Below are positions 27,989 to 36,934 of a stretch of DNA of 64,000 nt, in pieces (within the stretch, counting starts at the first letter, position 1; each line of letters opens with the position of its first letter). Source of the stretch: Streptomyces griseocarneus (GTDB lineage: Bacteria; Actinomycetota; Actinomycetes; Streptomycetales; Streptomycetaceae); contig PENC01000010.1 in NCBI GenBank assembly GCA_003674045.1, forward strand, positions 62,001-126,000, in the 5' to 3' direction. The translations under genes and the position numbers were made by a program. The notes under the pieces are model-generated. The model did no database searches. It was given only the letters and a program-made list of their open reading frames with translations, and was not told the origin of the DNA.

Positions 27989-28717
27989 TCACCGGGCGCG
28001 ACGCGTAAGGCACGCGATGCGCGAGGTGCGTTCGTCCGCGCGCCCCCGCACCAGCACCTCGTACGTCCAGGCCGACGCGGCCACCAGGGCCCCGCCGAGC
28101 AGCCACCCCGCCACCACGTCGGACAGCCAGTGCACGCCCAGGTACAGCCGGGTGAAACCCACGCCGATCACCGACACCGCGCTCACCGCCCATGCGACGC
28201 GGACGACCCCCGTACGCGAGCGGTGCAACCACAGCAGCCACACCAGTAGCCCGCACGTCACGGTGGCGGTCAACGCGTGGCCCGAAGGGAACGCCTGGTA
28301 GGACGCGGTGGCCACCGGGTCCGGCCAGTGCGGGCGGCTCCGTCCGACAGCGGCCTTGATCGTCTGTTGCAGCGCCGTACCCAGCGCGGACGTCGCCGCG
28401 ATCCAGGCCACGAGCAGCCACTCCCGTCGCCGCGCGAGCCAGGCCGCGGCGACGGCGAGGGCAGCGCGCATCGTCCATGGGTCCCACAGCACGCCCGACA
28501 GCCAGCGCACCACGCGCGTCCAGTCCCGGTGCCCGACGGCCACCGGATGCAGCCCGTCCGCGACCCGGCGGTCGAGCGATATCAGCGGCCCCCATGAACA
28601 GGCGACAAGCACCAGCAGGACGACGAACAGCGCACACAGGACGGCAGCGCACTGCCGGGTGCGGTGGGCGGTGTGCCGGGGAGCGGCGGGTGCAGCGGGA
28701 CGCGTCGGAACGTGCAT
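27989..28717 (-). CDS. PAP2-family membrane phosphatase
   Basis: 242 residues with five or six membrane helices. The three active-site motifs are present: KAAVGRSRP (about 121-129), YQAFPSGHALTA (PSGH about 142-145) and GFTRLYLGVHWLSDVVAG (about 186-203). Such enzymes dephosphorylate undecaprenyl pyrophosphate or phosphatidate at the membrane surface; the substrate is not deducible. Single gene. Confidence 0.9.
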   Translation of the reverse strand: MHVPTRPAAPAAPRHTAHRTRQCAAVLCALFVVLLVLVACSWGPLISLDRRVADGLHPVAVGHRDWTRVVRWLSGVLWDPWTMRAALAVAAAWLARRREWLLVAWIAATSALGTALQQTIKAAVGRSRPHWPDPVATASYQAFPSGHALTATVTCGLLVWLLWLHRSRTGVVRVAWAVSAVSVIGVGFTRLYLGVHWLSDVVAGWLLGGALVAASAWTYEVLVRGRADERTSRIACLTRRAR

Positions 28718-28772
28718 GGCCGGATCTTCACGGACGACGCCCCCATCGCGCCACCTCTCCGGAGGCGCGCGG

Positions 28773-29711
28773 CTAGCTCAGCGCGCTGAGCCCGGGGACG
28801 AACGTCACCAGCAGCGGTACGGCGGGCACCAGTGCCGCGACGGCCGTCAGTCGCAGCCGTCGCGCGGCGGTCAGCCGCGGCGCGGGCTCCAGCAGCCGGT
28901 GCACCCGGCCCGGCACCTGCGACAGCGGCGTGGGACAGGGGCCGAAGACCCCGCGGTCCTCGTTGAGTTCGACCAGGGCCAGAGCGGTCGTCAGACGGCC
29001 GAACCGCCGCGAGGCCGCGTCGTCCGCCGCCAGTTCGACGAGATGGTGTACCTGGTCGCGGAACGCGGCGAAGACCGGCACCTGGGGAAAACCCGTCGCC
29101 AGGGCCGAGGAGCAGTGCAGCAGCCAGTGGTGCCGCGCCCGCGCGTGCCCCTGCTCGTGGGCCAGCACCGCGTCGAGCTGGGAGTCCGAGAGACGGCGCA
29201 GCGCGCCCGTCGTGACGACCAGTCGCGGGGCCGTGCGGCCGCGCAGCCACCAGGCGTCCGGCCGCTCGCCTTCCAGTACCACCAGTCGCCCCGTGCCCGG
29301 CACCTCTCCGGGCAACTGCGGGGCGCGGACGAGGAGATCGGCGCGGCGCCGACGGCGGCGGGCCCCCGCGAGGTGGATCTCGCGGGTCAGCATCGCCCCG
29401 GTCCGCACGGCGCCGAAGGCCAGCAGCACGGCCAGCGGCGCGGCCCACGGCCGGTACGAGGTGAGGGCGTACGCCTCGACGACGCCGCTCGGTGCGGGCG
29501 CGAACACATGACCGCGCACTGCTTCCCACGCCGCGGCGGCGCTGAGGGACATGGCGAGGACGCAGCACAGTAGTACGGTGCCCACCGCGCATTGCCACAC
29601 CCACAGGGCCACGACGGGTTCGCGGTCGGGCCAGTCGGCGCGGGTCAGTACACGCGGCGCCAGGGCCGCGACCAGTCCGCCGAGGAGCAGCAGCGCGAGC
29701 GGGACCATCAT
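28773..29711 (-). CDS. M56-family (BlaR1-like) membrane zinc peptidase
   Basis: 312 residues. Several N-terminal helices, then the zinc motif LAHEQGHARARHHW (HExxH about 185-189) and a downstream Glu in ELAADDAASRR (about 226-236). A last helix ends the protein, with no sensor domain. In Streptomyces, short M56 proteins usually pair with BlaI/MecI repressors; none is adjacent here. Two ATGs (29711, 29708) overlap and the choice is not important. Confidence 0.85.
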   Translation of the reverse strand: MMVPLALLLLGGLVAALAPRVLTRADWPDREPVVALWVWQCAVGTVLLCCVLAMSLSAAAAWEAVRGHVFAPAPSGVVEAYALTSYRPWAAPLAVLLAFGAVRTGAMLTREIHLAGARRRRRRADLLVRAPQLPGEVPGTGRLVVLEGERPDAWWLRGRTAPRLVVTTGALRRLSDSQLDAVLAHEQGHARARHHWLLHCSSALATGFPQVPVFAAFRDQVHHLVELAADDAASRRFGRLTTALALVELNEDRGVFGPCPTPLSQVPGRVHRLLEPAPRLTAARRLRLTAVAALVPAVPLLVTFVPGLSALS

Positions 29712-29795
29712 GGCGGCAGCCTATGAGCGCCACGCTCCGTGAGGTACGGTCCCGCGTGCGAAGTGACGCATCCCACGGGCCGTGTCCCCGGCGGC

Positions 29796-30377
29796 TCAGA
29801 GGGTGAGCAGCATCGCCAGCATGCCGATGCCCATCGACAGCCTGCAGGCGTTGGTGAGGTTCGGCCGTCCCGGCCAGACGGCCTCCCCGGCGGTCACGGA
29901 GACCACCGGCGCGAGGGCCGCCACCGACCGTACGACGTACACGGCGAAGTACATGAGCAGCAGGCCCGTCAGCAGGGGTGTCCCCGCCGGGACGTGGCCG
30001 CCGGCCGCGTGCCCGGGCTCGCTGTGGCCGCTGTGGCTGTCCATCGGGGTGCCCGCCATGGCCAGTGCCATGTAGACCATGGCGAGCGCGCCGATCGCGT
30101 GGTGCAGATGAGGCCCGTCCGCGTGGCCGCGCGCCACCAGGAGCGAGCGCAGACCGGCCGCCCCGAAGACGACCGCGAACACGGCGGCCCCCCAGGGCCG
30201 GGTGTCGAGGGCGGCGGTCGGGACCGCCATCGCCGCCATGCCGAGGCCCATCAGGGCGTCGCCTCCGGTGGCGGTGGATTCCGTCCTGCCACCGGGACGC
30301 ATGCTCGCGAGGCAGTACGCGCCGGTCGCGGCGCACAGGGCCACCAGGAGCCAGTCGATGAGCGGCGGTCCGTGCAC
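29796..30377 (-). CDS. DUF5134 integral membrane protein
   Basis: 193 residues, about five helices (LIDWLLVALCAATGAYCLA, DALMGLGMAAMAV, WGAAVFAVVFGAAGL, AIGALAMVYMALA, LLTGLLLMYFAVYVV). A His-rich loop, MDSHSGHSEPGHAAGGH (about 112-128), lies between helices 4 and 5 and may bind metal. DUF5134 genes commonly neighbour M56 peptidases in Streptomyces, as here (84 bp apart, same strand). Function unknown. Confidence 0.75.
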   Translation of the reverse strand: MHGPPLIDWLLVALCAATGAYCLASMRPGGRTESTATGGDALMGLGMAAMAVPTAALDTRPWGAAVFAVVFGAAGLRSLLVARGHADGPHLHHAIGALAMVYMALAMAGTPMDSHSGHSEPGHAAGGHVPAGTPLLTGLLLMYFAVYVVRSVAALAPVVSVTAGEAVWPGRPNLTNACRLSMGIGMLAMLLTL

Positions 30378-30576
30378 AGCACACCTCCCGGATGCGCAGA
30401 CCTACCCCCGGAGGATTCCCCTTCCAGTTGCATCACATGGGAGCGCACGGGCGCAGAGGGGGAGCTTTTAAGGGCGCGCGGTGCGCCCGCGCATGCGCGG
30501 TGCCATGGAGGGCGCACCGGAGGGGCTCGCTAAGCGCTCCGCTGGAAGTCCAGTACGTCATCTACGGGTACGTCGT

Positions 30577-30614
30577 GGCTGGTCGCGCAGTTCCCCGCGC
30601 CCCTTCGGGGCGCT
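30577..30614. repeat. Common Streptomyces intergenic hairpin element
   Basis: GGTCGCGCAGTTCCCCGCGC followed by GCGCCCC-TTC-GGGGCGC (stem 30597-30613). This GCGCAGTTCCCCGCG sequence recurs in intergenic regions of many Streptomyces genomes and probably terminates transcription. It lies in the 268-bp gap before the VOC gene; I see nothing else there. Confidence 0.6.
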
Positions 30615-30645
30615 GCCGAACCGCACCGGACTTCACCAAGCCCGC

Positions 30646-31038
30646 TTAGATGCCCGGGCGGTAGCGCATGGGATGGTTCTCGGGCACTTCCACCACCGCG
30701 ATGCGCACCCCGTCGGGGTCCGCGATCCACATCTCGATCAGCCCCCACGGCTTGGTCTCCGGAGGCTCCAGCACCTGGACGCCCCGGCGGAGGAACTCCT
30801 CGTGGGCCGCCGCGACGTCCGCGACCTGGAGCCACAGTTCGAGGCCGGGCGCCGGCGGCGCGTCGGCGCGGCCGGACACCTCCAGGAAACCGCCGCCCAG
30901 GAAGTAGACGGTGCCCCGCTCGGGGCCGGTACCGAACTCCCGGTAGACCGCGAGACCCAGGACACGGCCGTAGAAGTCCCGGGACCGCTCCGGGTCGGTG
31001 GGCCGCAGTAGCACCCTGCTGCTCAGTACATGCACCAT
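30646..31038 (-). CDS. Glyoxalase/VOC superfamily protein
   Basis: 130 residues with the paired beta-alpha-beta-beta-beta modules of the VOC fold: SRVLLRPTDPERSRDFYGRVLGLAVYREFGT, then GGGFLEVSG, LELWLQVADVAAAHEEFLRRGVQVLEPPETKPWGLIEMWIADPDGVRIAVVEVP. A metal set (Glu/His positions) is only partly recognisable, so glyoxalase, resistance and dioxygenase roles are all open. ATG 31036-31038 is chosen; the longer frame upstream would overlap the GNAT promoter. Divergent from the acetyltransferase across 91 AT-richer bases. Confidence 0.8.
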   Translation of the reverse strand: MVHVLSSRVLLRPTDPERSRDFYGRVLGLAVYREFGTGPERGTVYFLGGGFLEVSGRADAPPAPGLELWLQVADVAAAHEEFLRRGVQVLEPPETKPWGLIEMWIADPDGVRIAVVEVPENHPMRYRPGI

Positions 31039-31129
31039 GACCGCGACTGTACGCAGAGCTGATCGGGTTAGTGTGCGTATGCAATAGATATATGCAGTGG
31101 AAACGTACGGAGAGGACCGCAGGGAGATC

Positions 31130-31678
31130 ATGGAGACCGCCAGCAGCCGCACTGCCGAGCCGACCTTCCGGGAGGCCACCGTGGCCGACGTGCCCGCCCT
31201 CGTGACGCTCGTCGAATCGGCCTACCGCGGCGACGCCAGCCGCGCCGGATGGACGACCGAGGCGGACCTCCTGGACGGGCAGCGGACCGACGCCGAGGGT
31301 GTCCGGGCCGTCGTGACGGACGAGAACAGCAGCCTGCTCGTGGCCGAGCGCGACGGCGAGACCATCGCCTGCTGCCAGCTCGAACACCGCGGCGCGCACG
31401 CCTACTTCGGGATGTTCGCCGTCCGCCCGTCGCTGCAGGGCTCGGGCCTCGGCAAGGTGGTCATAGCCGAGGCCGAGCGGTTCGCGCGCGCCGAGTGGGG
31501 TGTCCGCGAGATGCACATGACGGTCATCCGGCAGCGCGACGAGCTCATCGCCTGGTACGAGCGGCGCGGCTACCGCCGCACCGGGCAGATGTCGCCCTTC
31601 CCCTACGGCGACGAGCGCTTCGGCGTTCCCCAGCGCGACGACCTCGAGTTCGAGCTGCTGGTCAAGGAACTCGGGTAG
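31130..31678 (+). CDS. GNAT-family N-acetyltransferase
   Basis: 182 residues. Acetyl-CoA binding motif A: FGMFAVRPSLQGSGLGKVVIAEAERFA (Q/RxxGxG/A about 105-111), then motif B ELIAWYERRGYRRTGQM. The substrate is unknown. ATG 31130 with AGGGAG upstream is preferred over the GTG at 31097, which lacks a ribosome-binding site. A hairpin follows. Confidence 0.88.
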   Translation: METASSRTAEPTFREATVADVPALVTLVESAYRGDASRAGWTTEADLLDGQRTDAEGVRAVVTDENSSLLVAERDGETIACCQLEHRGAHAYFGMFAVRPSLQGSGLGKVVIAEAERFARAEWGVREMHMTVIRQRDELIAWYERRGYRRTGQMSPFPYGDERFGVPQRDDLEFELLVKELG

Positions 31679-31699
31679 CGCTGGGCCGTACGGTCAGAG

Positions 31700-31733
31700 G
31701 TAAGGGGCGCTGTCCCTGGACGGCGCCCCTTAC
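31700..31733. terminator. Hairpin terminator after the GNAT gene
   Basis: GTAAGGGGCGC (31700-31710) pairs with GCGCCCCTTAC (31723-31733), with an inner GTCC/GGAC pair. It lies between the GNAT gene and the convergent ABC transporter operon. Confidence 0.75.
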
Positions 31734-31774
31734 CACCCCCTTGCCGCTTCGCTGCGCGCGACCGTCGCCCCGCG

Positions 31775-32539
31775 TTACAGCCTGCCCGCTTCCACGAGCC
31801 GGCTCAGGAAGCGCCGCGTGCGCTCCTGCCGCGGCGCGCCGAAGACCTCGGCGGGCGTGCCCCGCTCCAGCACCACGCCGCCGTCGAGGAAGCACACCTG
31901 GTCGGCGACGTCCCGGGCGAAGCCCATCTCGTGCGTGGCGAGGACCATGGTCATGCCCTCCTCCTTGAGCTCGCGGACGAGCCCCAGCACCTCGCCGACC
32001 AGCTCCGGGTCGAGGGCGGCCGTGATCTCGTCGAGCAGCAGCAGCCGGGGCCGTACCGCCAGGGCCCGTGCGATCGCCACGCGCTGCTGCTGTCCGCCGC
32101 TCAGCCGGTCAGGGTAGGCGCCCGCCCTGTCGCCCAGACCGAGCCGTTCCAGGAGCTCCCGCGCCCGGTCCTCCGCCTCGTCCCGCGGCACCCCGTGCAC
32201 CCGGCGCGGGGCCAGCGTGATGTTCTCGAGCACGGTCATGTGCGGGAAGAGGTTGTACGCCTGGAAGACCACGCCGATCCGGCGGCGCACCGTGTCCGGG
32301 TCCACGCGCGGATCGGTGATCTCCTCGCCGTCCAGGAAGACCGCACCGTCGTCGATCTCCTCCAGCAGGTTGGCGCAGCGCAGCAGCGTCGACTTGCCCG
32401 AGCCGGACGAGCCGATGAGCGCGGTCACGGTGTGCGGGGCGACCTCCAGATCGACGTCGCGCAGCACGACCGACGTGCCGAACGTCTTGCGGACGGACTC
32501 CAGCCGCAGCACCGCCTGCGGTGCGTCCGTGGTGCTCAT
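31775..32539 (-). CDS. Polar amino acid ABC transporter ATPase
   Basis: 254 residues, GlnQ/ArtP type: Walker A GSSGSGKST (about 40-48), Q-loop VFQAYNLFPHMTVLENI, signature LSGGQQQR, Walker B LLLLDEITAALDPE and H-loop LATHEMGFARDVAD. The DEITAALDPE wording (Ile in place of Pro) is seen in actinobacterial amino acid importers. The ATG overlaps the stop of the permease gene (ATGA). Last gene of a three-gene import operon. Confidence 0.93.
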   Translation of the reverse strand: MSTTDAPQAVLRLESVRKTFGTSVVLRDVDLEVAPHTVTALIGSSGSGKSTLLRCANLLEEIDDGAVFLDGEEITDPRVDPDTVRRRIGVVFQAYNLFPHMTVLENITLAPRRVHGVPRDEAEDRARELLERLGLGDRAGAYPDRLSGGQQQRVAIARALAVRPRLLLLDEITAALDPELVGEVLGLVRELKEEGMTMVLATHEMGFARDVADQVCFLDGGVVLERGTPAEVFGAPRQERTRRFLSRLVEAGRL

Positions 32540-33444
32540 GCGATCCCTCCCTGTGTCCGGCGGCGGTCCATCCGCGCGGTGGTCCAGTCCGCGAACCGCG
32601 TCAAGGGGATGGTGAGGGCCACGAAGACGATTCCGGCGACCACGTAGGGCGTGTAGTTGAAGCTCTTCCCGGCCAGGATCTGTGCCGCGTAGACGGCGTC
32701 GACCGCGCCCGCGATCGAGACCAGTCCGGTGTCCTTCTGGAGCGAGACCAGGTCGTTGAGGAGCGGCGGGACCACGCGGCGTACGGCCTGCGGCAGCACG
32801 ACGTGGCGCAGCGCCTGCCGGTGGGTGAGTCCCAGGGAGCGGGCCGCGGCCCACTGGCTGGGGTGCACGGACTCGATTCCCGCGCGGAACACCTCGGAGA
32901 CGTAGGCCGAGTACGTGAGCACCAGCGCCGTACCGCCCAGCAGCACCGGGTCGGTCGTCACCCCCTGCAGGCGCAGTGCGGGCACGCCGAAGACGACCAG
33001 CAGGAGGCAGATCACGAGGGGCAGGCCGCGGAAGAAGTCCGTGTAGGCGGTGGCCAGGGCGCGCAGCGGGAAGAAGACAGGGCCGCGCAGGGTCCGGGCG
33101 ATCGCCAGCAGCAGCCCGAGTGCCAGGACCGCGGCTCCGCAGATCACCAGCAGGCGCAGGTTGAGCAGCAGCCCGTCCAGCACCTTCGGCAGTGCCTCAC
33201 GCGCGTAGTGGGCGCTGAAGAACGTCTCGCGGGTGCGCGGCCAGCCGGGCGACGCGAGGACCGCGAGCACCAGCACCGTGCCGGTGACGACGGTGCTGAC
33301 GGTGGCCACCGTCGTGGCCCGGCGCGTGCGGGCCCGGCGGATCCGCTCGCGCTCCAGGCGGCGGGCCGACGGGACGTACGCGTCCGACGGGGCTTGGGTC
33401 TCCGGGAGCGCGACAGCGGCGGTCGCGGGGTGCTCGGCCGTCAT
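32536..33444 (-). CDS. Polar amino acid ABC transporter permease
   Basis: 302 residues. A cytoplasmic N-terminus of about 45 residues, a first helix (VVTGTVLVLAVLA), a periplasmic loop, then a HisM/GlnP-type domain with TAYTDFFRGLPLVICLLLVVFG and the EAA motif QWAAARSLGLTHRQALRHVVLPQAVRRVVPPLLND. Probably acts as a homodimer. The ATG overlaps the stop of the binding-protein gene by 4 nt. Confidence 0.92.
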   Translation of the reverse strand: MTAEHPATAAVALPETQAPSDAYVPSARRLERERIRRARTRRATTVATVSTVVTGTVLVLAVLASPGWPRTRETFFSAHYAREALPKVLDGLLLNLRLLVICGAAVLALGLLLAIARTLRGPVFFPLRALATAYTDFFRGLPLVICLLLVVFGVPALRLQGVTTDPVLLGGTALVLTYSAYVSEVFRAGIESVHPSQWAAARSLGLTHRQALRHVVLPQAVRRVVPPLLNDLVSLQKDTGLVSIAGAVDAVYAAQILAGKSFNYTPYVVAGIVFVALTIPLTRFADWTTARMDRRRTQGGIA

Positions 33445-34397
33445 GTCAGCACCGGGGCGTCGGCGGCCTCGGAGAGCCAGGTCTTCTCCAGACGGGCGAG
33501 GGTGCCGTCCTCGCGCAGCGAGTCGACGGCCCTGTTCACGCAGGCGGTGAGTCCGCTGCCCTTGTCGAGCGCGATGCCGAACTGTTCGGCACGGCCTCCC
33601 GCGGAGGGGAACTGCCCGACGATCCTCGCTTCCGGGAGCTCCGCGGAGGTGATGAAGAAGGCGGTGGGCAGGTCGACCACGATCGCGTCCACCTGGCCGT
33701 TCCTGAGCGCGCTCTTGGCGTGGTCGTTCTTCTGGAAGACGGCCGGCTGCCGGTCGGGGCGGACGGTGTCGTTCACGAGGTCGAGGCTCGTGGTGCCCAC
33801 CATCGCGCCCAGCTTCGCGTGCCTGAGGTCCGCGACCGTGGTGGCCTTGGCGGCGGGCGAGTTCTTCAGCGCGACGACCGCCTGGCGGACCGTGTAGTAG
33901 CCGGAGGAGAGATCGACCGCCCTGCGGCGCTCGTCGCTGACGGAGATCTGGTTGAGGTCGAGGTCGAACTTCTTCCTGCCCGGCGCGACGGCGGAGTTGA
34001 ACGGGACGGTCTGCCAGATCACGTCGGAGCGGGCGTAGCCGAGCCGGTCGGCGACGGCGTAGGCGACAGCCGACTCGAAGCCCTTGCCACCGGCCGGATC
34101 GTCGTCGCGGAACCAGGGCGCGTAGGCGGGCTTGTCGGTGCCCACGGTCAGTCTGCCGTCGGCCACGGTGGTGAGCCGTCCCTTCGCGCACCCCGTTCCG
34201 GCGGACGGTCCCGCGGGCGGCGCCGCGGCGGTGTCCTCCTGCGGGGCACAGCCCACCACGGCGGCGGCCAGGACTGTCAGAACGGCGCCGAGGCGCATCG
34301 GGCGGCCGCGCCGGACGGACCGGGCGGAAACGGAGGGTGCGGCGCGGGGGCCGGAACGGGCAGTCGTCCGGTGTGTGCGCTCAGTGGCGGCTGACAT
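33441..34397 (-). CDS. Polar amino acid ABC transporter substrate-binding lipoprotein
   Basis: 318 residues. The lipobox VVGC follows hydrophobic LGAVLTVLAAAVVG. SBP_bac_3 features: LTVGTDKPAYAPWF, GFESAVAYAVADRLGY, FDLDLNQISVSDERRRAVDLSSGYYTVRQAVVAL, LGAMVGTTSLDLV, VDAIVVDLPTAFF. The substrate is probably a polar amino acid. Start uncertain: from ATG 34397 the signal peptide has an odd 33-residue basic lead; from ATG 34298 (MRLGAVLTV) it is a standard lipoprotein signal. Neither has a strong ribosome-binding site. First gene of its operon. Confidence 0.9.
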   Translation of the reverse strand: MSAATERTHRTTARSGPRAAPSVSARSVRRGRPMRLGAVLTVLAAAVVGCAPQEDTAAAPPAGPSAGTGCAKGRLTTVADGRLTVGTDKPAYAPWFRDDDPAGGKGFESAVAYAVADRLGYARSDVIWQTVPFNSAVAPGRKKFDLDLNQISVSDERRRAVDLSSGYYTVRQAVVALKNSPAAKATTVADLRHAKLGAMVGTTSLDLVNDTVRPDRQPAVFQKNDHAKSALRNGQVDAIVVDLPTAFFITSAELPEARIVGQFPSAGGRAEQFGIALDKGSGLTACVNRAVDSLREDGTLARLEKTWLSEAADAPVLT

Positions 34398-34748
34398 GTC
34401 GGGAGACTGGCAGCGCCCGAGGGAGTCTGTCCAGGTCGGACCGCGAACTGTCCGAATAGCGGAAGACTGTTGCCGGTTCGTGAATTCCTGATGATCCCGC
34501 CGGGTAGCCGTCGGGGAGCCGTCCGGAAGAAGCCGGCAATGGCTGGAACGCGGCTAGGACGGCGACCGTCGCCCTCTGCGGCGCACGCGACGGATCGAGG
34601 CGCCTGGGGCTGTCGGAGGGAGTGGCGACAGGAAAAATCGCGGCCCAGGCAAGGGGAGGCAGGATAATTTATGGCTTCCCCTCTTGAGCGGGAGAACCGC
34701 ACACAGATACGGTGTCTTAACGCCAAGTTCTTCTGAGGAGGGGCAGCC
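34398..34748. other. Divergent intergenic region before the DUF6421 operon
   Basis: 351 bp. TTGAGC (34684-34689) and TACGGT (34708-34713), spaced 18, may be the promoter of the DUF6421 operon. An AT-rich patch at 34630-34680 is flanked by AGGGGAGGC and GGCTTCCCCT, which can pair imperfectly. GAGGAGGGGCAGCC precedes the ATG. No small gene recognised. Confidence 0.4.
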
Positions 34749-36146
34749 ATGTCGGAAATTTTCTCGTCGACGACGATAGCAGCCGATGAAACGGCGGCGG
34801 GCCGCGTGGTCGACCACCCGGCCTGGGCCACGCTCAAGGACGCCGTGGAAACGATCCGGCCGTGGCAGTCGCCCGACGGATCGATCGATCTCGAAGCGGA
34901 GGGGGCACCGCCGGGCGAGAGCGTACGGGCCGAGGTCGGCCGCGTCGTCACGGCCGTCGAGCACCTCGCGCCGCTCCTGCCGCACGACGCCGAGTACCAC
35001 CGGGCGCTCGTCGCCGACCTGCGCCGCTGGGCCGACTCCGGCTTCGGCGTCCCGGACTTCCTCGACTCGCTGCTGGCCTTCCAGCCCGCCGCCCAGCGCG
35101 CCGACGGCCTCCAGCACCTCGTCGTCTTCCCCATGTACACGCAGAACGGCAACCCCGACCGCAACGTCGAGGCCGTCGTGCTGCGCGTCGTCTGGCCGGA
35201 GTGGCTCGCCGAGCTCGAGCGCACCCGCTACGACAACCCCCTCTTCCTCGGCATCACCTTCGAGGACTTCACCTCCGGGTACGACACCAACTCCGCCGTG
35301 CTCTTCCCGGAGACCATCGCGGTCCGCGAGGCACCCGAGCGCTTCACCTGGGGCGGCATCTTCTGCGACCGCGAGGCCGCCCGCTTCCGCCGGGTCACCA
35401 CGGCGGCCGTCGCCGCGCTCGGCCTGGAGCTCCCCGCCGACATCCAGGACATGGTCGGCGACCAGCAGCGCTGCCAGCAGGCCTTCGTGCTCTGGGACAT
35501 GGTCCACGACCGCACCCACAGCCACGGCGACCTGCCGTTCGACCCGTTCATGATCAAACAGCGGCAGCCCTTCTGGATGTACGGCCTGGAGGAGCTGCGC
35601 TGCGACCTCACCGCCTTCAAGGAGGCCGTCAAGCTCGAGGCCGACGGCTACGCCCAGGGCCGTGACGTGCAGTACGCCGTCCTCTTCGACCGGATGTTCC
35701 GCTTCCCGGTCACCGGCGAGCGCGTCCGCAACTACGACGGCCTCGGCGGGCAGCTGCTCTTCGCCTACCTCCACCAGCACGACGTCGTACGCTGGACGGA
35801 CAACACCCTGCACATCGACTGGGAGCGCGCCCCGCAGGTCACCAACCGCCTCTGCGCCGAGATCGAGAAGCTCTACCGCGACGGGATCGACCGCCCCAAG
35901 CTCGTGCACTGGTTCGCCGCCTACGAGCTGGTCTCGACCTACCTCTCCCCGCACCCCGGCTCCGTGTGGGCCAAGGGCCCCGACGCCCTCGACCTGACCC
36001 AGCCGCCCCGCAAGCTCGTCGACGACGTGCTGCCGGACGAGTTCCCGCTCAGCATGTTCTACGAGGCCCTTGCCAAGAAGCTGCGCGGCGTGATCGCCTC
36101 GACCAAGGGGATCACCGCGGCGAGCGAGGAAGCGGCGGCCGCGTGA
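34749..36146 (+). CDS. DUF6421 family protein
   Basis: 465 residues, soluble, no signal peptide. A conserved-looking core is MVHDRTHSHGDLPFDPFM (about 252-269), whose His/Asp/His/His cluster could hold a metal; QRQPFWMYGLEELRCDLTAFKEA and YAVLFDRMFRFPVTGERVRNYDGLGGQLLFAYLHQHDVVRW follow. No catalytic family is recognised. It is the first gene of an operon with an SDR and a threonine-aldolase-like enzyme, 26 bp ahead of the SDR start, so I infer an enzyme of small-molecule metabolism. Strong ribosome-binding site GAGGAGGGG. Confidence 0.8.
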   Translation: MSEIFSSTTIAADETAAGRVVDHPAWATLKDAVETIRPWQSPDGSIDLEAEGAPPGESVRAEVGRVVTAVEHLAPLLPHDAEYHRALVADLRRWADSGFGVPDFLDSLLAFQPAAQRADGLQHLVVFPMYTQNGNPDRNVEAVVLRVVWPEWLAELERTRYDNPLFLGITFEDFTSGYDTNSAVLFPETIAVREAPERFTWGGIFCDREAARFRRVTTAAVAALGLELPADIQDMVGDQQRCQQAFVLWDMVHDRTHSHGDLPFDPFMIKQRQPFWMYGLEELRCDLTAFKEAVKLEADGYAQGRDVQYAVLFDRMFRFPVTGERVRNYDGLGGQLLFAYLHQHDVVRWTDNTLHIDWERAPQVTNRLCAEIEKLYRDGIDRPKLVHWFAAYELVSTYLSPHPGSVWAKGPDALDLTQPPRKLVDDVLPDEFPLSMFYEALAKKLRGVIASTKGITAASEEAAAA

Positions 36147-36172
36147 GCAAGAGCGAGAAGGAGGCGACGATC

Positions 36173-36934
36173 ATGAGCACAGAGACCAACGGCAACCACC
36201 GGCTGGACGGGGCAGTCGTAGCGGTGGCGGGCGCGGCCGGTCCGGCCGGCCGTGCGACGCTGCTGCGGCTCGCCGAGGCCGGAGCGACCGTCGTCGCCGC
36301 CGACGCGGACGCGGCCCGCCTCGCCGAGGCCGTGGACGCCGCCCGCTACGCCCACGGGGGCGCCACCGTCACCGGTGACACGGTGGACCTGCTCGACCTG
36401 GACGCGACCCGCGCCTGGGCGAGCCGCACCGAGAAGGAATTCGGCCGCGTCGACGGCCTCGTGCACCTGGTGGGCGGCTGGCGCGGCTCGGCGACCTTCG
36501 CCGAGACCGACCTGGCCGACTGGGACCTGCTGGAGAAGCTGCTCATCCGCACCGTGCAGCACACCTCGCTGGCCTTCGAGGCCCCGCTGCAGCGCAGCGG
36601 CAACGGCCGCTTCGTCCTCGTGAGCGCCGCGGGCGCCAGCAAGCCCACCGCGGGCAACGCCGCGTACGCCGCCTCCAAGGCGGCCGCCGAGGCGTGGACG
36701 CTCGCCCTTGCCGACTCCTTCCGCAAGGCCGGGGGTGACGCGGGCCCCGCCGCGGCCGCCGCCGTCCTGGTCGTGAAGGCACTGGTGCACGACGCCATGC
36801 GCGCCGAGCGCCCGAACGCGAAATTCGCGGGCTTCACCGACGTCAAGGACCTGGCCGAGGCCATCGTCGGCGTGTGGCGGAAGTCCGCTCGAGATGTGAA
36901 CGGAACCCGTCAGTGGCTGACCCCGCAACCGTGA
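36173..36934 (+). CDS. Short-chain dehydrogenase/reductase
   Basis: 253 residues. The nucleotide loop is atypical: VAGAAGPAGRATL in place of TGxxxGIG. Asp follows at ATVVAADAD, suggesting NAD. The catalytic pair YAASK is near 162-166 with an upstream Ser in VLVSAAGAS. C-terminal NGTRQWLTPQP. AAGGAGG lies 9 nt before ATG 36173; an alternative GTG 36143 overlapping the previous stop (GTGA) is less likely. The substrate is unknown; by context it may be a hydroxy amino acid or its aldehyde product. The end overlaps the next gene by 22 nt. Confidence 0.85.
   Translation: MSTETNGNHRLDGAVVAVAGAAGPAGRATLLRLAEAGATVVAADADAARLAEAVDAARYAHGGATVTGDTVDLLDLDATRAWASRTEKEFGRVDGLVHLVGGWRGSATFAETDLADWDLLEKLLIRTVQHTSLAFEAPLQRSGNGRFVLVSAAGASKPTAGNAAYAASKAAAEAWTLALADSFRKAGGDAGPAAAAAVLVVKALVHDAMRAERPNAKFAGFTDVKDLAEAIVGVWRKSARDVNGTRQWLTPQP

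Noticed and set aside
30479..31011. Plus-strand frame over the VOC gene
   Set aside because: Composition of a shadow frame; the VOC fold is on the minus strand.
34470..34667. 65-codon frame before the DUF6421 operon
   Set aside because: No ribosome-binding site and no recognisable fold; region is better read as promoter.
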